Shown here piece after piece: positions 37,995 to 51,464 of a stretch of 64,000 nt of DNA (its first letter is position 1; the number at the start of each line of letters is the position of its first letter). Location of the stretch: NCBI GenBank assembly GCA_029961685.1, contig JARWKL010000007.1:18175013-18239012 (forward strand), written 5' to 3'. Position numbers and translations under genes: made by a program. The notes under the pieces are model-generated. The model did no database searches. It saw nothing but the letters and a program-made list of their open reading frames with translations, and was not told where the DNA came from. The DNA is from Aristolochia californica. Taxonomy: Eukaryota; Streptophyta; Magnoliopsida; Piperales; Aristolochiaceae.

Positions 37995-38669
37995 TCTCTC
38001 TGCATTTGTGCATTGTGCATTTCCATTTTAGATGTACACTTTTTTCTTTAATCAGAACTTTGAGTTTTCGCTCCCCCTTCCTCCCGTAAACAAAAAAGGC
38101 AAAAAAGATCACAACAAAATATAAATTTTATAGTTGATGTGTGGAAAATATTTAAAATAATAACTAATGTAAATAAAAAAATCTATTCACACACCACAAA
38201 TGGACACAAAAGTTTTGTTATCCAAGTTTGGGAAATTCCATTAGTCCAACCCTATTAAGCCTGGAATTTTACATGAAGGAGATTTTTTCCACACATGTTT
38301 TAAAAATGGATATGCATGCTTGAAACAAGTTAAAGATTCAAATGACCTATGGATCCAAAGCTTTTAAAGAGAATAACAAATGCTCATTAAATTCTCAAGC
38401 GAACGTGCGGTGGGATATTTACCCGAGTCAAACATGCCATTATTTTGCCCATTTTCAAAAAGCTGACATAATAAATCATAGATGATTGTAAAGTAATTTA
38501 TCACGCGTAACGGGCTATATTTTTGTATGAAATGACTTATGGATTGCAATTCAACACTCAGTTAAAAATCCTTTGCCACAAATTTTCCCCAACGATTGCA
38601 AAACCTGAGATATAAAAACGAAAAGGTGCTTACAATCCCTAAAAATTACAGACACTCTTTGGAATTATC
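37995..38669 (+). repeat. Satellite unit 57, A/B chimera
   Basis: A as far as GAACGTGCGG; B from about 38425 (GTCAAACATGCC, AGCTGACATAAT, CGAAAAGGTGC). The tail CTTTGCCACA is mixed. The switch lies some 100 bp further along than in unit 55, so it is a separate event. Confidence 0.85.
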
Positions 38670-39341
38670 TCTCTCTACATATGTGCATAGTGCTTTTCCA
38701 TTTTAGATGTATATTTTTTTCTTAAATCAAAACATTGACTTGTTGCTCTCCCTACATCCCGCACACAAACAAGGTAAAAAGCTCACCGCAAAATGAAAAT
38801 GTCATAGTTGATGTACGGAAAAAGTTTAAAACAATAAAAAAGTAAATGAAGAAAATTTATTCACACACGAAAAATGACCACAAAAGTTTTGTTATCTAAG
38901 TTTGGGAAATTCCACTTGTCCAAAACTAATATCTTAGAATTTTGCAAGAAGGAGATTTTTTCTACACATGTTATAAAAATGGATATGCGTGTTTGAAACA
39001 TGTTAAAGATTCAATTGCCCTGTGGATCCAAAGCTTTTAAAGAGAATAACAAACACACATTAAATTCTCAAGTGAACGTGCGGTGGGATATTTGCCCGAG
39101 TCAAACAAACCATTATTTTGCCCATATTCAAAAAGTTGAGCTAATATTCATAGGTGATTGTAAAGTGATTTGTCATGCGTAACGGGCTATATTTTTGTAA
39201 GAAATTACTTATGGATTTGAAGTCAACACACAGTTAAAAATCGCTCTCCTCCCCCGTTTCCCGACGATTGCAAAACCTTAGATATAAAAACGAAAAATTG
39301 CATACGATCCCTAATACATACAGACACTCTTTGGAAATATC
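38670..39341 (+). repeat. Satellite unit 58, B/C mosaic (type D)
   Basis: The start is CATATG as in C, the front is B (GTGCTTTTCC, AAACAAACAAGG), then AAAAAGCTCAC leads into C (GTCATAGTTGATGTACGG). After a C anchor comes B-like TTTTGCAAG and GCGTGTTTGAAAC, then C to the end. The same patchwork occurs at 56166 and 63524. Confidence 0.85.
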
Positions 39342-40012
39342 TCTCTCTACATTTGTGCATTCTGCATTTCCATTTTAGATGTACACTTTTTTCTTAAATC
39401 AGAACTTTGAGTTTTCGCTCCCCCTTCATCCCGTAAACAAAAAAGGCAAAAAAGATCACAACAAAATAAAAAATTTATAGTTGATGTGTGGAAAATATTT
39501 AAAATAATAACTAATGTAAATAAAAAATATCTATTCACACACCAAAAATGAACGCAAAAGTTTTGTTATCAGAGTTTGGGAAATTCCATTAGTCCAACCC
39601 TATTAAGCCTGGAATTTTACTTGAAGGAGATTTTTTCTACACATGTTTTAAAAATGGATATACATGCTTGAAACTTGTTAAAGATTCAAATGACCTATGG
39701 ATACAAAGCTTTTAAAGAGAATAACAAACGCTCATTAAATTCTCAAGTGAACGTGCGGTGGGATATTTACCCGAGACTAACAAGTCATTATTTTGCCAAT
39801 TTTCAAAAATTTGAAACAATCATAGATGATTGTAAAGTTATTTATCATGCATAACGGGCTATATTTTTGTGTGAAATGACTTCTGGATTGCAATTCAACA
39901 CTTAGTTAAAAATCCTCTGCCACCAATTTACCCGACGATTGCAAAACCAGAGATATAAAAACTAAAAAGAGCTTACAATCCCTAAAAATTAAAGACACTC
40001 TTTGGAATTATC
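39342..40012 (+). repeat. Satellite unit 59, subtype A
   Basis: A in all blocks; 671 bp, 3 bp lost at TTTGAAACAATC (usually TTTGATCTAACAATC). Confidence 0.9.
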
Positions 40013-40686
40013 TCTCCCTACAAATGTGCATTGTGCTTTTCCATTTTAGATATACACTTTTTTCTTAAATCAAAACTTTGACTTTTCGCTCTCCCTTCAT
40101 CCCGAAAACAAACAAGGCAAAAAGATTACAACAAAATGAAAATTTTATAGTTGATGTATGGAAAAAATTTAAAACAATAACAAATATAAATAAAGAAAAT
40201 TTATTCACCCAACACAAATGAACACAAAAGTTTTGTTATCCAATTTTGGGAAATTCCACTAGTTTAACCCTAATAGCTTGGAATTTTTCAAGAAAGAGAT
40301 TTCTTCCACACATGTTTTAAAAATGGATATGCATGTTTGAAACATGTTAAAGATGCAAATGAGGTATGGATGCAAAGCTTTTAAAGAGAATAATAAACGC
40401 TCATTAAATTCTCAAGTGAACTTGCGGTGGAATATTTACCCGAGTCAAACATGCCATTATTTTGCCCATTTCCAAAAAGCTGACATAATTAATCATAGAC
40501 GATTGTAATGTGATTTATAATGCGTAATGGGCTATATTTTTGTATAAAATGACTTATGGATTGCAATTCAACACTCAGTTAAAAATCCGTCGCAACCCAT
40601 TTTTCCCGACGATTTCAAAACCTGAGATATAAAAACGAAACGGTGCTTACAATCCCTAAAAATCACCGACACTCTTTGGAAATTTC
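40013..40686 (+). repeat. Satellite unit 60, subtype B
   Basis: B in all blocks; tail CCGTCGCAACCC and CGAAACGGTGC. Confidence 0.9.
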
Positions 40687-41358
40687 TCTCTCTACAGATG
40701 TGCATTGTGCATTTCCGTTTTAGAGGTACACATTTCTCTTAAATCAAAACTTCGAGTTTTTCGCTCTCCCTTCTTCCCCTAAATTAAAAAGGCAAATAGA
40801 TCACAGCAAAATGAAAATTTGATAGTTGATGTACGGAAAAAAATTAAACAATAAAAAAAGTAAATTAAGAAAATTTATTCACACACCACAAATGAACACA
40901 AAAGTTTTGTTATCCAAGTTTGGGAAATTCCACTAGTCCAAAACTAATATCTTGGAATTTTACATGAAGGAGATTTTTTCTACACATGTTTTAAAAATGG
41001 ATATGCATGCAGAAACATGTTAAAGATTCAAATGACCTATGGATCCAACGCTTTTAATGAGAATAACAAACGCTCTTTAAATTCTCAAGTGAACGTGCGG
41101 TGGAAAATTTGCCCGAGTCGAACAAGCCATTATTTTGCCCATATTCAAAAAGTTGAGCTAACAATCATAGATGATTGTAAAGTGATTTGTCATGCGTAAC
41201 GGGCTATATTTTTGTAAGAAATGCTTATGGATTTGAAGTCAACACTCAGTTAAAAATCGCCCGCCTCCCCCGTTTCCCGACGATTGCAAAACCTTAGATA
41301 TAAAAAGGAAAAAAGTGCATACGATCCCTAAAATATATAGACACTTTTTGGAAATATC
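40687..41358 (+). repeat. Satellite unit 61, subtype C
   Basis: C in all blocks; ATGCATGCAGAAAC lacks one C of the usual GCATGCCAG. Confidence 0.9.
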
Positions 41359-42034
41359 TTTCTCTACATATGTGCATTGTGCATTTCCATTTTAGATGTA
41401 CACTTTTTTCTTAAATCAGAACTTTGAGTTTTCGCTCCCCCTTCATCCTGTAAACAAAAAAGGCAAAAAAGATCACAACAAAATAAAATTTTTATAGTTG
41501 TTGTGTGGAAAATATTTAAAATAATAACTAATGTAAATAAAAAATATCTATTCACACACCACAAATGAACACAAAAGTTTTGTTATCCAAGTTTGGGAAA
41601 TTCCATTATTCCAACCCTATTAAGCTTGGAATTTTACATGAAGGAGATTTTTTCTACACATGTTTTAAAAATGGATATTCATGCTTGAAACACGTTAAAG
41701 ATTCAAAAGACCTATGAATCCAAAGCATTTAAAGAGAATAACAAACGCACATTAAATTCTCAAGTGAACGTGCGGTGGGATATTTACCCGTGTCTAACAA
41801 GTTATTATTTTGCCCATTTTCAAAAATTTTATCTAACAATCATAGATGATTGTAAAGTGATTTATCCTGCGTAACGAGCTATATTTTTGTATGAAATGAA
41901 TTATGGATTGTAATTCAACACTCAGTTAAAAATCCACTGCCACCAATTTTTCCTGACGATTGCAAAACCTGAGATATAAAAACTAAAAAGAACTTACAAT
42001 CCCTAAATTCTTATAGACACTCTTTGGAATTATC
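41359..42034 (+). repeat. Satellite unit 62, subtype A
   Basis: A tail, anchor and centre. The first bases read CATATGTGC as in C, then A from CATTTTAG on, so the opening 20 bp are C-like. Confidence 0.87.
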
Positions 42035-42707
42035 TCTCCCTACAATTGTGCATTGTGCTTTTCCATTTTAGATGTACACTTTTTTCTTAAATCAAAACTT
42101 TGACTTTTCGCTCTAACTTCATCCCAAAATTAAACAAGGCAAAAAGCTTAAAACAGAATGAAAATTTTATAGTTGATGTATGGAAATATTTAAAACAATA
42201 ACAAATATAAATAAAGAAAATTTATTCACCCAACACAATTGAACACAAAACTTTTGTTATCCAATTTGGGGAAATTCCACTAGTTTAACCCTAATAGCCT
42301 GGAATTTTGAAAGAAAGAGATTTCGTCCACACATGTTTTAAAAATGGATATGCATGTTTGAAACATGTTAAAGATGCAAATGAGTTATGAATGCAAATCT
42401 TTTAAAGAGAATAACAAACGCTCTTTAAATTCTCAAGTGAACTTGTGGTGGGATATTTACCCGAGTCAAACATGCCATTATATTGCCCATTTGCAAAAAG
42501 CTGACATAATTAATCATCGATGATTGTAATGTGATTTATCATACTTAATGGGCTATATTTTTGTATGAAATGACTTATGGATTGCAATTAAACACTCAGT
42601 TAAAAATCCTCCACAACCCATTTTTCCCGACGATTGCAAAACCTGAGATATAAAAACGAAAAGGTGCTTACAATCCCTAAAAATTACATACACTCTTTGG
42701 AATTATC
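42035..42707 (+). repeat. Satellite unit 63, subtype B
   Basis: B in all blocks; front CCCAAAATTAAACAAGG and tail CTCCACAACCC. Confidence 0.9.
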
Positions 42708-43380
42708 CCTCTCTACATATGTGCATTGTGCATTTCCGTTTTAGATGTACACATTTTTCTTAAATCAAAAGTATGAGTTTTTCACTCTCCCTTCATCCCG
42801 TAAACAAAAAAGGCAAATAGATCACAGCAAAATGAAAATTTCATAGTTGATGTATCGAAAAATTTTAAAACAATAAAAAAAGTAAATGAAGAAAATTTAT
42901 TCACACACCACAAATGAACACAAAAGTTTTGTTATCAGAGTTTGAGAAATTCCTCTAGTCCAAAACTAATATCTTGGAATTTTACATGAAGGAGATTTTT
43001 TCTACACATGTTTTAAAAATGGATATGCATGCCAGAAACATGTTAAAGATTCAAATCACCTATGGATGCAAAGCTTTTAAAGAGAATAACAAACACTCTT
43101 TAAATTCTCAAGTGAACTTGCGGTGGGATATTTACCTCAGACAAACATGCCATTATTTTGCCCTTTTGCAAAAAGCTGACATAATTAATCATATATGATT
43201 GTAATGTGATTTATCACGCGTAACGGGCTATATTTTGGTATGAAATTACTTATGGATTGCAATTCAACACTGTTAAAAATCCTCCGCAACCCATTTTTCC
43301 CGACGATTGCAAAACCTGAGATATAAAAACGAAAATGTGCTTACAATGCCTAAAAATTACAGACACTCTTTGGCATTATC
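42708..43380 (+). repeat. Satellite unit 64, C/B chimera
   Basis: C front, anchor and GCATGCCAG. Between about 43036 and 43068 it becomes B (TATGGATGCAAAG, GAACTTGCGG, CTCCGCAACCC). Its tail shares TTTGGCATTATCCTTC with unit 67. A second C unit follows. Confidence 0.88.
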
Positions 43381-44043
43381 CTTCTCTACATATGTGCATT
43401 CTGCATTTCCGTTTTAGATGTACACATTTTTAATAAATCAAAACTTCGAGTTTTTCTCTCTCCCTTCATCCCGTAAACAAAAAAGGCAAATAGATCATAG
43501 CAAAAGGAAATTTTCATAGTTGATGTACGGAAAAAGTTCAAAACAATAAAAAAAGTAAATGAAGAAAATTTATTCACACACCACAAATGAACACAAAAGT
43601 TTCGTTATCCAAGTTTGGGAAATTCCACTAGTCCAAAACCAATATCTTGGAATTTTACATGAAGGAGATTTTTTTTACACATGTTTTAAAAATGGATATG
43701 CATGCCAGAAACATATTAAAGATTGAAATAACCTATGGATTCAAAGCTTTTAAAGAGAATAACAAACGCTCATTAAATTCCCAAGTGAACGTGCAGTGGG
43801 ATATTTGCCCGAGTCAAACAAGCCATTATTTTGCCCATATTCAAAAAGTGATTTGTCAAGCGTAAAGTGATTTGTCAAGCGTAACGGGCTATATTTTTGT
43901 AAGAAATTACTTATGGATTTGAAGTCAACACTCAGTTAAAAATCGCCCGCCTCCCCCGTTTCCCGACGATTGCAAAACCTTAGATATAAAAACGAAAAAG
44001 TGCATACGATCCCTAAAACATACATACACTCTTTGGAAATATC
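43381..44043 (+). repeat. Satellite unit 65, subtype C with a local duplication
   Basis: C in all blocks but 663 bp. Near 43845-43885 the stretch AAGTGATTTGTCAAGCGTA occurs twice in tandem. The second copy is in the normal place; the first replaces the usual TTGAGCTAACAATCATAG segment. Confidence 0.9.
43845..43884 (+). repeat. Local direct repeat of about 19 bp
   Basis: AAGTGATTTGTCAAGCGTA stands twice in immediate succession in unit 65. The nearby unit 68 has it once, also with the rare CAAGCG form. The unit is 11 bp shorter than unit 68, so the repeat replaced sequence. Confidence 0.88.
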
Positions 44044-44719
44044 TCTCTCTACATTTGTGCATTGTGCATTTACATTTTAGATGTTCAATTTTTTCTTAAA
44101 TCAGAACTTTGAGTTTTCGCTCCCCCTTCATCCCGTAAACAAATAAGGCAAAAAAGATCACAACAAAATAAAAATTTTATAGTTGATGTGTGGAAAATAT
44201 TTAAAATAATAACTAATGTAAATAAAAAATATCTATTCACACACCACAAATGAACACAAAAGTTTTGTTATCCAAGTTTGGGAAATTCCAATAGTCCAAC
44301 CCAATTAAGCTTGGAATTTTACATGAAGGAGATTTTTTCTACAAATGTTTTAAAAATGAATATGCATGCTTGAAACATGTTAAAGATTCAAATGACCTAT
44401 GGATCCAAAGCTTTTAAAGAGAATAACAAACGTTCATTAAATTCTCAAGTGAACGTGCAGTGGGATATTTACTCGAGTCTAACAAGTCATTATTTTGCCC
44501 ATTTTCAGAAAATTTGATCTAACAATCATAGATGATTGAAAAGTGATTTATCATGCATTATAGGCTATATTTTTGTATGAAATGACTTGTGGATTGCAAT
44601 TCAACAGTCAGTTAAAAATCCTCTGCCACCAATGTTTCCCGACGAATGCAAAACCTGAGATATAAAAACTAAAAAGAGCTTACAATCCCTAAAAATTACA
44701 AACACTCTTTGGAATTATC
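44044..44719 (+). repeat. Satellite unit 66, subtype A
   Basis: A in all blocks; CCCATTTTCAGAAAATTTG has an extra G and A, which breaks the usual forward frame. Confidence 0.9.
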
Positions 44720-45392
44720 TCTCCCTAAAATTTTGCATTGTGCTTTTCCATTTTAGATTTACGCTTTTTTCTTAAATCAAAACTTTGACTTTTCGCTCTC
44801 CCTTCATTCCGAAAACAAACAAGGCAAAAGGTTTACAACAAAATAAAAATTTTATTGTTGATGTATGGAAAAATTTGAAAATAATAACAAATATAAATAA
44901 AGAAAATTTATTCACCCAACACAAATGAACACAATAGTTTTGTTATCCAATTTTTGGAAATTCCACTAGTTTAACCCTAATAGCTTGGAATTTTGCAAGA
45001 AAGAGATTTCGTCCACACATGTTTTAAAAATGGATATGCATGTTTGAAACATGTTAAAGATGCAAATGAGCTATGGATGCAAAGCTTTTAAAGAGAATAA
45101 CAAACACTCTTTAAATTCTCAAGTGAACTTGCGGTGGGATATTTACCCGAGTCAAACATGCCATTATTTTGCCTTTTTGCAAAAAGCAGACATAATTAAT
45201 CATATATGATTGTAATGTGATTTATCATGCATAACGGGCTATATTTTGGTATGAAATTACTTATGGATTGCAATTCAACACTCAGTTAAAAATCCTCCGC
45301 AACCCATTTTCCCGATGATTGCAAAACCTGAGATATAAAAACGAAAATGTGCTTACAATACCTAAAAATTACAGACACTCTTTGGCATTATC
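44720..45392 (+). repeat. Satellite unit 67, subtype B
   Basis: B in all blocks. The end (GGCTATATTTTGGTATG, TTTGGCATTATCCTTC) matches the end of unit 64, one HOR earlier. Confidence 0.9.
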
Positions 45393-46066
45393 CTTCTCTA
45401 CATATGTGCATTGTGCATTTCCGTTTTAGATGTACAAATTTTTGTTAAATCAAAACTTCGAGTTTTTCTCTCTCCCTTCTTCCCGTAAACAAAAAAGGCA
45501 AATAGATCACAACAAACTGAAATTTTCATAGTTGATGTACGGAAAAAGTTTAAAACAATAAAAAAAGTAAATGAAGAAAATTTATTCACACACCACAAAT
45601 GAACACAAAAGTTTTGTTATCCAAGTTTGGGAAATTCCGCTAGTCCAAAACTAATATCTTGGAATTTTACATGAAGGAGATTTTTTCTACACATGTTTTA
45701 AAAATGGATATGCATGCCAAAAACATATTAAAGATTGAAATAACCTATGGATCCAAAGCTTTTAAAGAGAATAACAAACGCTCATTAAATTCTCAAGTGA
45801 ACGTGGAGTGGGATATTTGCGCGAGTCAAACAAGCCGTTATTTTGCCCATATTCAAAAAGTTGAGCTAAGAATTATAAATTATTGTAAAGTGATTTGTCA
45901 AGCGTAACGGGCTATATTTTTGCAAGAAATGACTTATGGATTTGAAGTCAACACTCAGTTAAAAATCGCCCGCCTCCCCCATTTCCCGACGATTGCAAAA
46001 CCTTAGATATAAAAACAAAAAAGTGCATACGATCCCTAAAACATACAGACACTCTTTGGAAATATC
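45393..46066 (+). repeat. Satellite unit 68, subtype C
   Basis: C in all blocks; AAAGATTGAAATAACCTATG is shared with unit 65. Confidence 0.9.
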
Positions 46067-46741
46067 TCTCTCTACATTTTTGCATTGTGCATTTCCAATT
46101 TAGATGTATACTTTTTTCTTAAATCAGAACTTTGAGTTTTCGCTCCCCCTTCATACTGTAAACAAAAAAGGCAAAAAAGATCACAACAAAATAAAAATTT
46201 TATAGTTGATGTGTGGAAAATATTTAAAATAATAAATAATGTAAATAAAAAATATCTATTCACACACCACAAATGATTACAAAAGTTAGTTACCCAAGTT
46301 TGGGAAATTCCATTAGTCCAACCCAATTAAGCTTCGAATTTTACATGAAGGAGATTTTTTCTACTAATGTTTTAAAAATGAATATGCATGCTTGAAACAT
46401 GTCAAAGATTCAAATGACCTATGGATCCAAATCTTTTAAAGGGAATAAAAAACGCTCATTAAATTCTCAAGTGAACGTTCGGTGGGATATTTACCCGAGT
46501 CTAACAAGTCATTATTTTGCCCATTTTCAAAAATTTAATCTAACAATCATAGATGATTGTAAAGTGATTTATCATGCGTAACGGGCTATATTTTTTTATG
46601 AAAAGGACTTATGGTTTACAATTCAACAGTCAGTTAAAAATCCTCTGCCACCAATTTTTCCCGACGATTGCAAAACCTGAAATATAAAAACTAAAAAGAG
46701 CTTACAATCCCTAAAAATTACAAACACTCTTTGGAATTATC
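46067..46741 (+). repeat. Satellite unit 69, subtype A
   Basis: A in all blocks; shares CTACNAATGTTTTAAAAATG and GAATATGCATGC with unit 66. The dyad near 46276 is damaged (AAAAGTTAGTTACC). Confidence 0.9.
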
Positions 46742-47415
46742 TCTCCCTACAACTGTGCATTGTGCTTTTCCATTTTAGATGTACACTTTTTTCTTAAATC
46801 AATACTTTGACTTTTCGCTCTCCCTTCATCCCGAAAACAAACAAGGCAAAAAGCTTACAACAAAATGAAAATTTTGTAGTTGATGTATGGAAAAAATTTA
46901 AAAAATTAACAAATATAAATAAAGAAAATTTATTCACCCCACACAAATGAACACAAAAGTTTTGTTATCCAATTTTGGGAAATTCCACTAGTTTACCCCT
47001 AATAGCTTGGAATTTTGCATGAAACAGATTTCGTCCACACATGTTTTAAAAATGGATATGCATGTTTGAAACATGTTAAAGATGCAAACGAGCTATGGAT
47101 GCAAAGCTTTGAAAGAGAATAACAAACGCTCTTTAATTTCTCAAGTGAACTTGCGGTGGGATATTTACCCGAGTCAAACATGCCATTATTTTGCCCATTT
47201 GCTAAATGTTGACATAATTAATCATAGATGATTGTAATGTGATTTACCATGCGTAACGGGCTATATTTTCGTAAGAAATGACTTATGGATTGCAATTCAA
47301 CACTCAGTTAAAAATCGTCCGCAACCCATTTTTCTCGACGATTGCAAAACCTGAGATATAAAAATGAAAAGGTGCTTACAATCCCTAAAAATTACAGACA
47401 CTCTTTGGAATTATC
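46742..47415 (+). repeat. Satellite unit 70, subtype B
   Basis: B in all blocks; tail CGTCCGCAACCC. TTTGCTAAATGTTGACAT in the centre is private. Confidence 0.9.
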
Positions 47416-48092
47416 CCTCTCTACATATGTGCATTGTGCATTTCCGTTTTAGATGTACACATTTTTCTTAAATAAAAACTTTGACTTTTTCGCTCTCCCT
47501 TCATCCCGTAAACATAAAAGGCAAAAAGATCACAGCAAAATGAAAATTTCGTAGTTGATGTAAAAGGAAAAAGTTTAAAACAATAAAAAAAGTAAATGAA
47601 GAAAATTTATTCACACACCACAAATGAACACAAAAGTTTTGTTATCCAAGTTTTGGAAATTTCACCAGTCCAAAACTAATAGCTTCGAATTTTACATGAA
47701 GGAGATTTTTTCTACACATGTTTTAAAAAGGGATATGCATGCCAGAAACATGTTAAAGATTCAAATGACCTGTGGATCCAAAGATTTTAAAGAGAATAAC
47801 AAAAGTACATTAAATTCTCAAGTGAACGTGCGGTGGGATATTTGCCCGAGTCAAACAAGTCATTATTTTGCCCATATTCAAAAAGTTGAGCTAACAATCA
47901 TAGATGATTGTAAAGTGATTTGTCATGCGTAACGGGGTATATTTTTGTAAGAAATAATTTATGGATTTGAAGTCAACAATTAGTTAAAAATCGCTCGCCT
48001 CCCCCGTTTCCCAACGATTGCAAAACCTTCGATATTAAAACGAAAAAAGTGCATACGATCCCTAAAACATACAGACACTCTTTGGAAATATC
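47416..48092 (+). repeat. Satellite unit 71, subtype C
   Basis: C in all blocks; 677 bp, with GATGTAAAAGGAAAAAG (3 bp extra) in place of GATGTACGGAAAAAG. A 102-codon open frame (47624-47932) results from an upstream ATG. Confidence 0.9.
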
Positions 48093-48767
48093 TCCCTCTA
48101 CATTTGCGCATTGTGCATTTCCTTTTTAAATGTACACTTTTTTCTTAAATCAGAACTTTGAGTTTTCGCTCCCCCTTCATCCCGTAAACAAATAAGGCAA
48201 AAAAGATCACAACAAAATAAAAATTTTATAGTTGATGTGTGGAAAATATTTAAAATAATAACTAATGTAAATAAAAAATATCTATTCACTCACCAGAAAT
48301 GAACACAAAACTTTTATTATCCAAGTTTGGGAAATTCCATTAGTCCAACCCTACTAAGCTTGGAATTTTACATGAAGGAGATTTTTTCTACACATGTTTT
48401 AAAAATGGATATGCATGCTTGAAACATGTTAAAGATTCAAAAGACCTATGGATCCAAAGCTTTTTAAGTGAATAACAAACGCCGATTAAATTCTCAAGTG
48501 AACGTGCGGTGGGATATTTACCCGAGTCTAACAAGTCATTATTTTGCCCATTTTCAAAAATTTGATCTAACAATCATAGATGATTGTAGAGTGATTTATC
48601 ATGCGTAACGGGCTATATTTTTGTATGAAATGAATTATGGATTGCAATTCAACACTCAGTTAAAAATCCTCTGCCACCAATTTTTCCCGACGATTGCAAA
48701 ACCTGAGATATAAAAACTTAAAAGAGCTTACAATCCCTAAAAATTCCAGACATTCTTTGGAATTATC
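48093..48767 (+). repeat. Satellite unit 72, subtype A
   Basis: A in all blocks; TTTTTAAGTGAATAAC in the centre is private. Confidence 0.9.
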
Positions 48768-49440
48768 TCTCCCAACAATTGTGGATTGTGGGTTTCCATT
48801 TTAGATGTACACTTTTTTCTTAAATCAAAACTTTGACATTTCGCTTTCCCTTCCTCCCGAAAACAAACAAGGCAAAAAGCTTACAACAAAATGAAAATTT
48901 TATAGTTGATGTATGGAAAAAATTTAAAACAATAACAAATATAAATAAAGAAAATTTTTCACCCAACACAAATGAACACCAAAGTTTTGTTATCCATGTT
49001 TGGGAAACTCCATTAGTCCAACCCTATTAAGCTTGGAATTTTACATGAAGGGGATTTTTTCTACACATGTTTTAAAAATGGATATGTATGCTTGAAACAT
49101 GTTAAAGATTCAAATGACCTATGGATCCAAGGCTTTTAAAGATAATAACAAACGCTCATTAAATTCTACAGTGAACGTTCGGTGGGATATTTACCCGAGT
49201 CTAACAAGTCATTATTTTGCCCATTTTCAAAAATTTGATCTAACAATCATAGATGATTGTAAAGTGATTTATCATGCGTAACGGGCTATATTTTTGTATG
49301 AAATGACTTATGGTTTGAAATTCAACACTCAGTTTAAAATCCTCTGCCACCAATTTTTCCCGACGATTGCAAAACCTGAGATATAAAATGTAAAAAGAGC
49401 TTAGAATCCATAAAAATTACAGACACTCTTTGGAATTATC
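48768..49440 (+). repeat. Satellite unit 73, B/A chimera
   Basis: B front (AAACAAACAAGG, CACCCAACACAAATG). From about 48990 it is A (CCATTAGTCCAACCC, GTCTAACAAGTC, CTCTGCCACC). The next unit is B-fronted, in step with the A tail. Confidence 0.87.
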
Positions 49441-50115
49441 TCTCCCTACAATTGTGCATTGTGCTGTTCCATTTTAGATATACACATTTTTCTTAAATCA
49501 AAACTTCGAGTTTTTTGCTCTCCCTTCAGCAAGTAATCAAAAAAGGCAAATAGATCACAGCAAAATGAAAATTTCATAGTTTATGTACGGAAAATTTTTA
49601 AAACAATAAAAAAAGTAAATGAAGAAAATTTATTCACACATCACAAATGAACACAAAAGTTTTGTTATCATAGTTTGGGAAATTCCACAAGTCCAAAACT
49701 AATATCTTGGAATTTTGCATGAAGGAGATTTTTTCTACACATGTTTTAAAAATGGATATGCTTGCCAGAAACATTTTAAAGATTCAAATGACCTATGGAT
49801 CCAAGGCTTTTAAAGAGAATAACAAACGCTCATTAAATTCTCAAGTGAATGTGTGGTGGGATATTCTCCCGAGTCAAACAAGCCATAATTTTGCCCATAT
49901 TCAAAAAGTTGAGCTAACAATCATAGATGATTGTAAAGTGATTTGTCATGCGTAACGGGCTATATTTTTGTAAGAAATGACTTATGGATTTGAAGTCAAC
50001 ACTCAGTGAAAAATCGCCCGCCTCCCCCGTTTCCCGACGATTGCAAAACCTTAGATATAAAAACGAAAAAAGTGCATACGATCCATAAAACATACAGACA
50101 CTCTTTGGAAATATC
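49441..50115 (+). repeat. Satellite unit 74, B/C chimera
   Basis: The first 40 bp are B (CAATTGTGC, GTGCTGTTCC); C from about 49487 (ACACATTTTTC, CTTCGAG, GGCAAATAGATCACAGC) to the end. Together with unit 73 it gives the order A-(B/A)-(B/C)-A. Confidence 0.87.
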
Positions 50116-50790
50116 TCTCTCTATATTTGTGCATTGTGCATTTCTATTTTAGATGTACACTTTTTTCATAAATCAGAACTTTGAGATTTCGCTCCCCCTT
50201 CATCCCGTAAACAAAAAAGGAAAAAAAGATCACAACAAAATAAAAATTTTATAGTTGATGTGTGGAAAATGTTTAAAATAATAACTAATGTAAATAAAAA
50301 ATATCTATTCACACACCACAAATGAACACAAAAGTTTTGTTATCCAAGTTTGGGAAATTCCATTAGTCCAACCCTATTAAGCTTGGAATTTTACATGAAG
50401 GAGATTTTTTCTACACATGTTTTAAAAATGGATATGCATGCTTGAAACATATAAAAGATTCAAATGACCTATGGATCCAAAGTTTTTAAAGAGAATAACA
50501 AACGCTCATTAAATTCTCAAGTGATCGTTCGGTGGGATATTTACCCGAGTCTAACAAGTCATTATTTTGCCCATTTTCAAAAATTTGATCTAACAATCAT
50601 AGATGATTGTGTAGTGATTTATCATGCGTAAGGGGCTATATTTTTGTATGAAATGACTTAAGGATTGCAATTCAACACTTAGTTAAAAATCCTCTGCCAC
50701 CAATTTTTCCAGACGATTGTAAAACCTGAGATATAAAAACTAAAAAGAGCTTACAATCCCTAAAAATTACAGACACTCTTTGGAATTATC
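50116..50790 (+). repeat. Satellite unit 75, subtype A
   Basis: A in all blocks; GATTGTGTAGTG makes an early stop in the forward frame. Confidence 0.9.
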
Positions 50791-51464
50791 TCTCCCTAAA
50801 AATGTGTATTGTGCTTTTCCATTTTAGATGTACACTTTTTTCTTAAATCAAAACTTTGACTTTTTGCTCTCCCTTCCTCCCGAAAACAAACAAGGTAAAA
50901 AATTACAACAAAATGAAAATTTAATAGTTTATGTATGGAAATAATTTAAAACAATAAAAAATATAAATAAAGAAAATTTATTCTCCCAACACAAATGAAC
51001 ACAAAAGTTTTGTTATCCAATTTTTGGAAATTCCACTAGTTTAACCCTAATAGCTTGAAATTTTGAAAGAGCGAGATTTCATCCACACATGTTTTAAAAA
51101 TGGATATGCATGTTTGAAACATGTTAAAGATGCAAATGAGCTATGAATGCAAAGCTTCTAAAGAGAATAACAAACGCTCAATAAATTCTCAAGTGAACTT
51201 GCAGTGGGATATTTACCTTGAGTCAAACATGCCATTATTTTGCCCATTTGCAAAAAGCTGACATAATTAATCATATATGATTGTAATGTGATTTATCATG
51301 CGTAATGGGCTATATTTCTGTATGAAATGACTTGTGGATTGCAATTCAACACTCAGTTAAAAATCCTCCGCAACCCATTTTTCCCGACAATTGCAAAACC
51401 TGAGATATAAAAACCAAAAGGTGCTTACAATCCCTAAAAATTACAGACACTCTTTGGAATTATC
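50791..51464 (+). repeat. Satellite unit 76, subtype B
   Basis: B in all blocks; GAAAGAGCGAGATTTC after the anchor is private. Confidence 0.9.
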
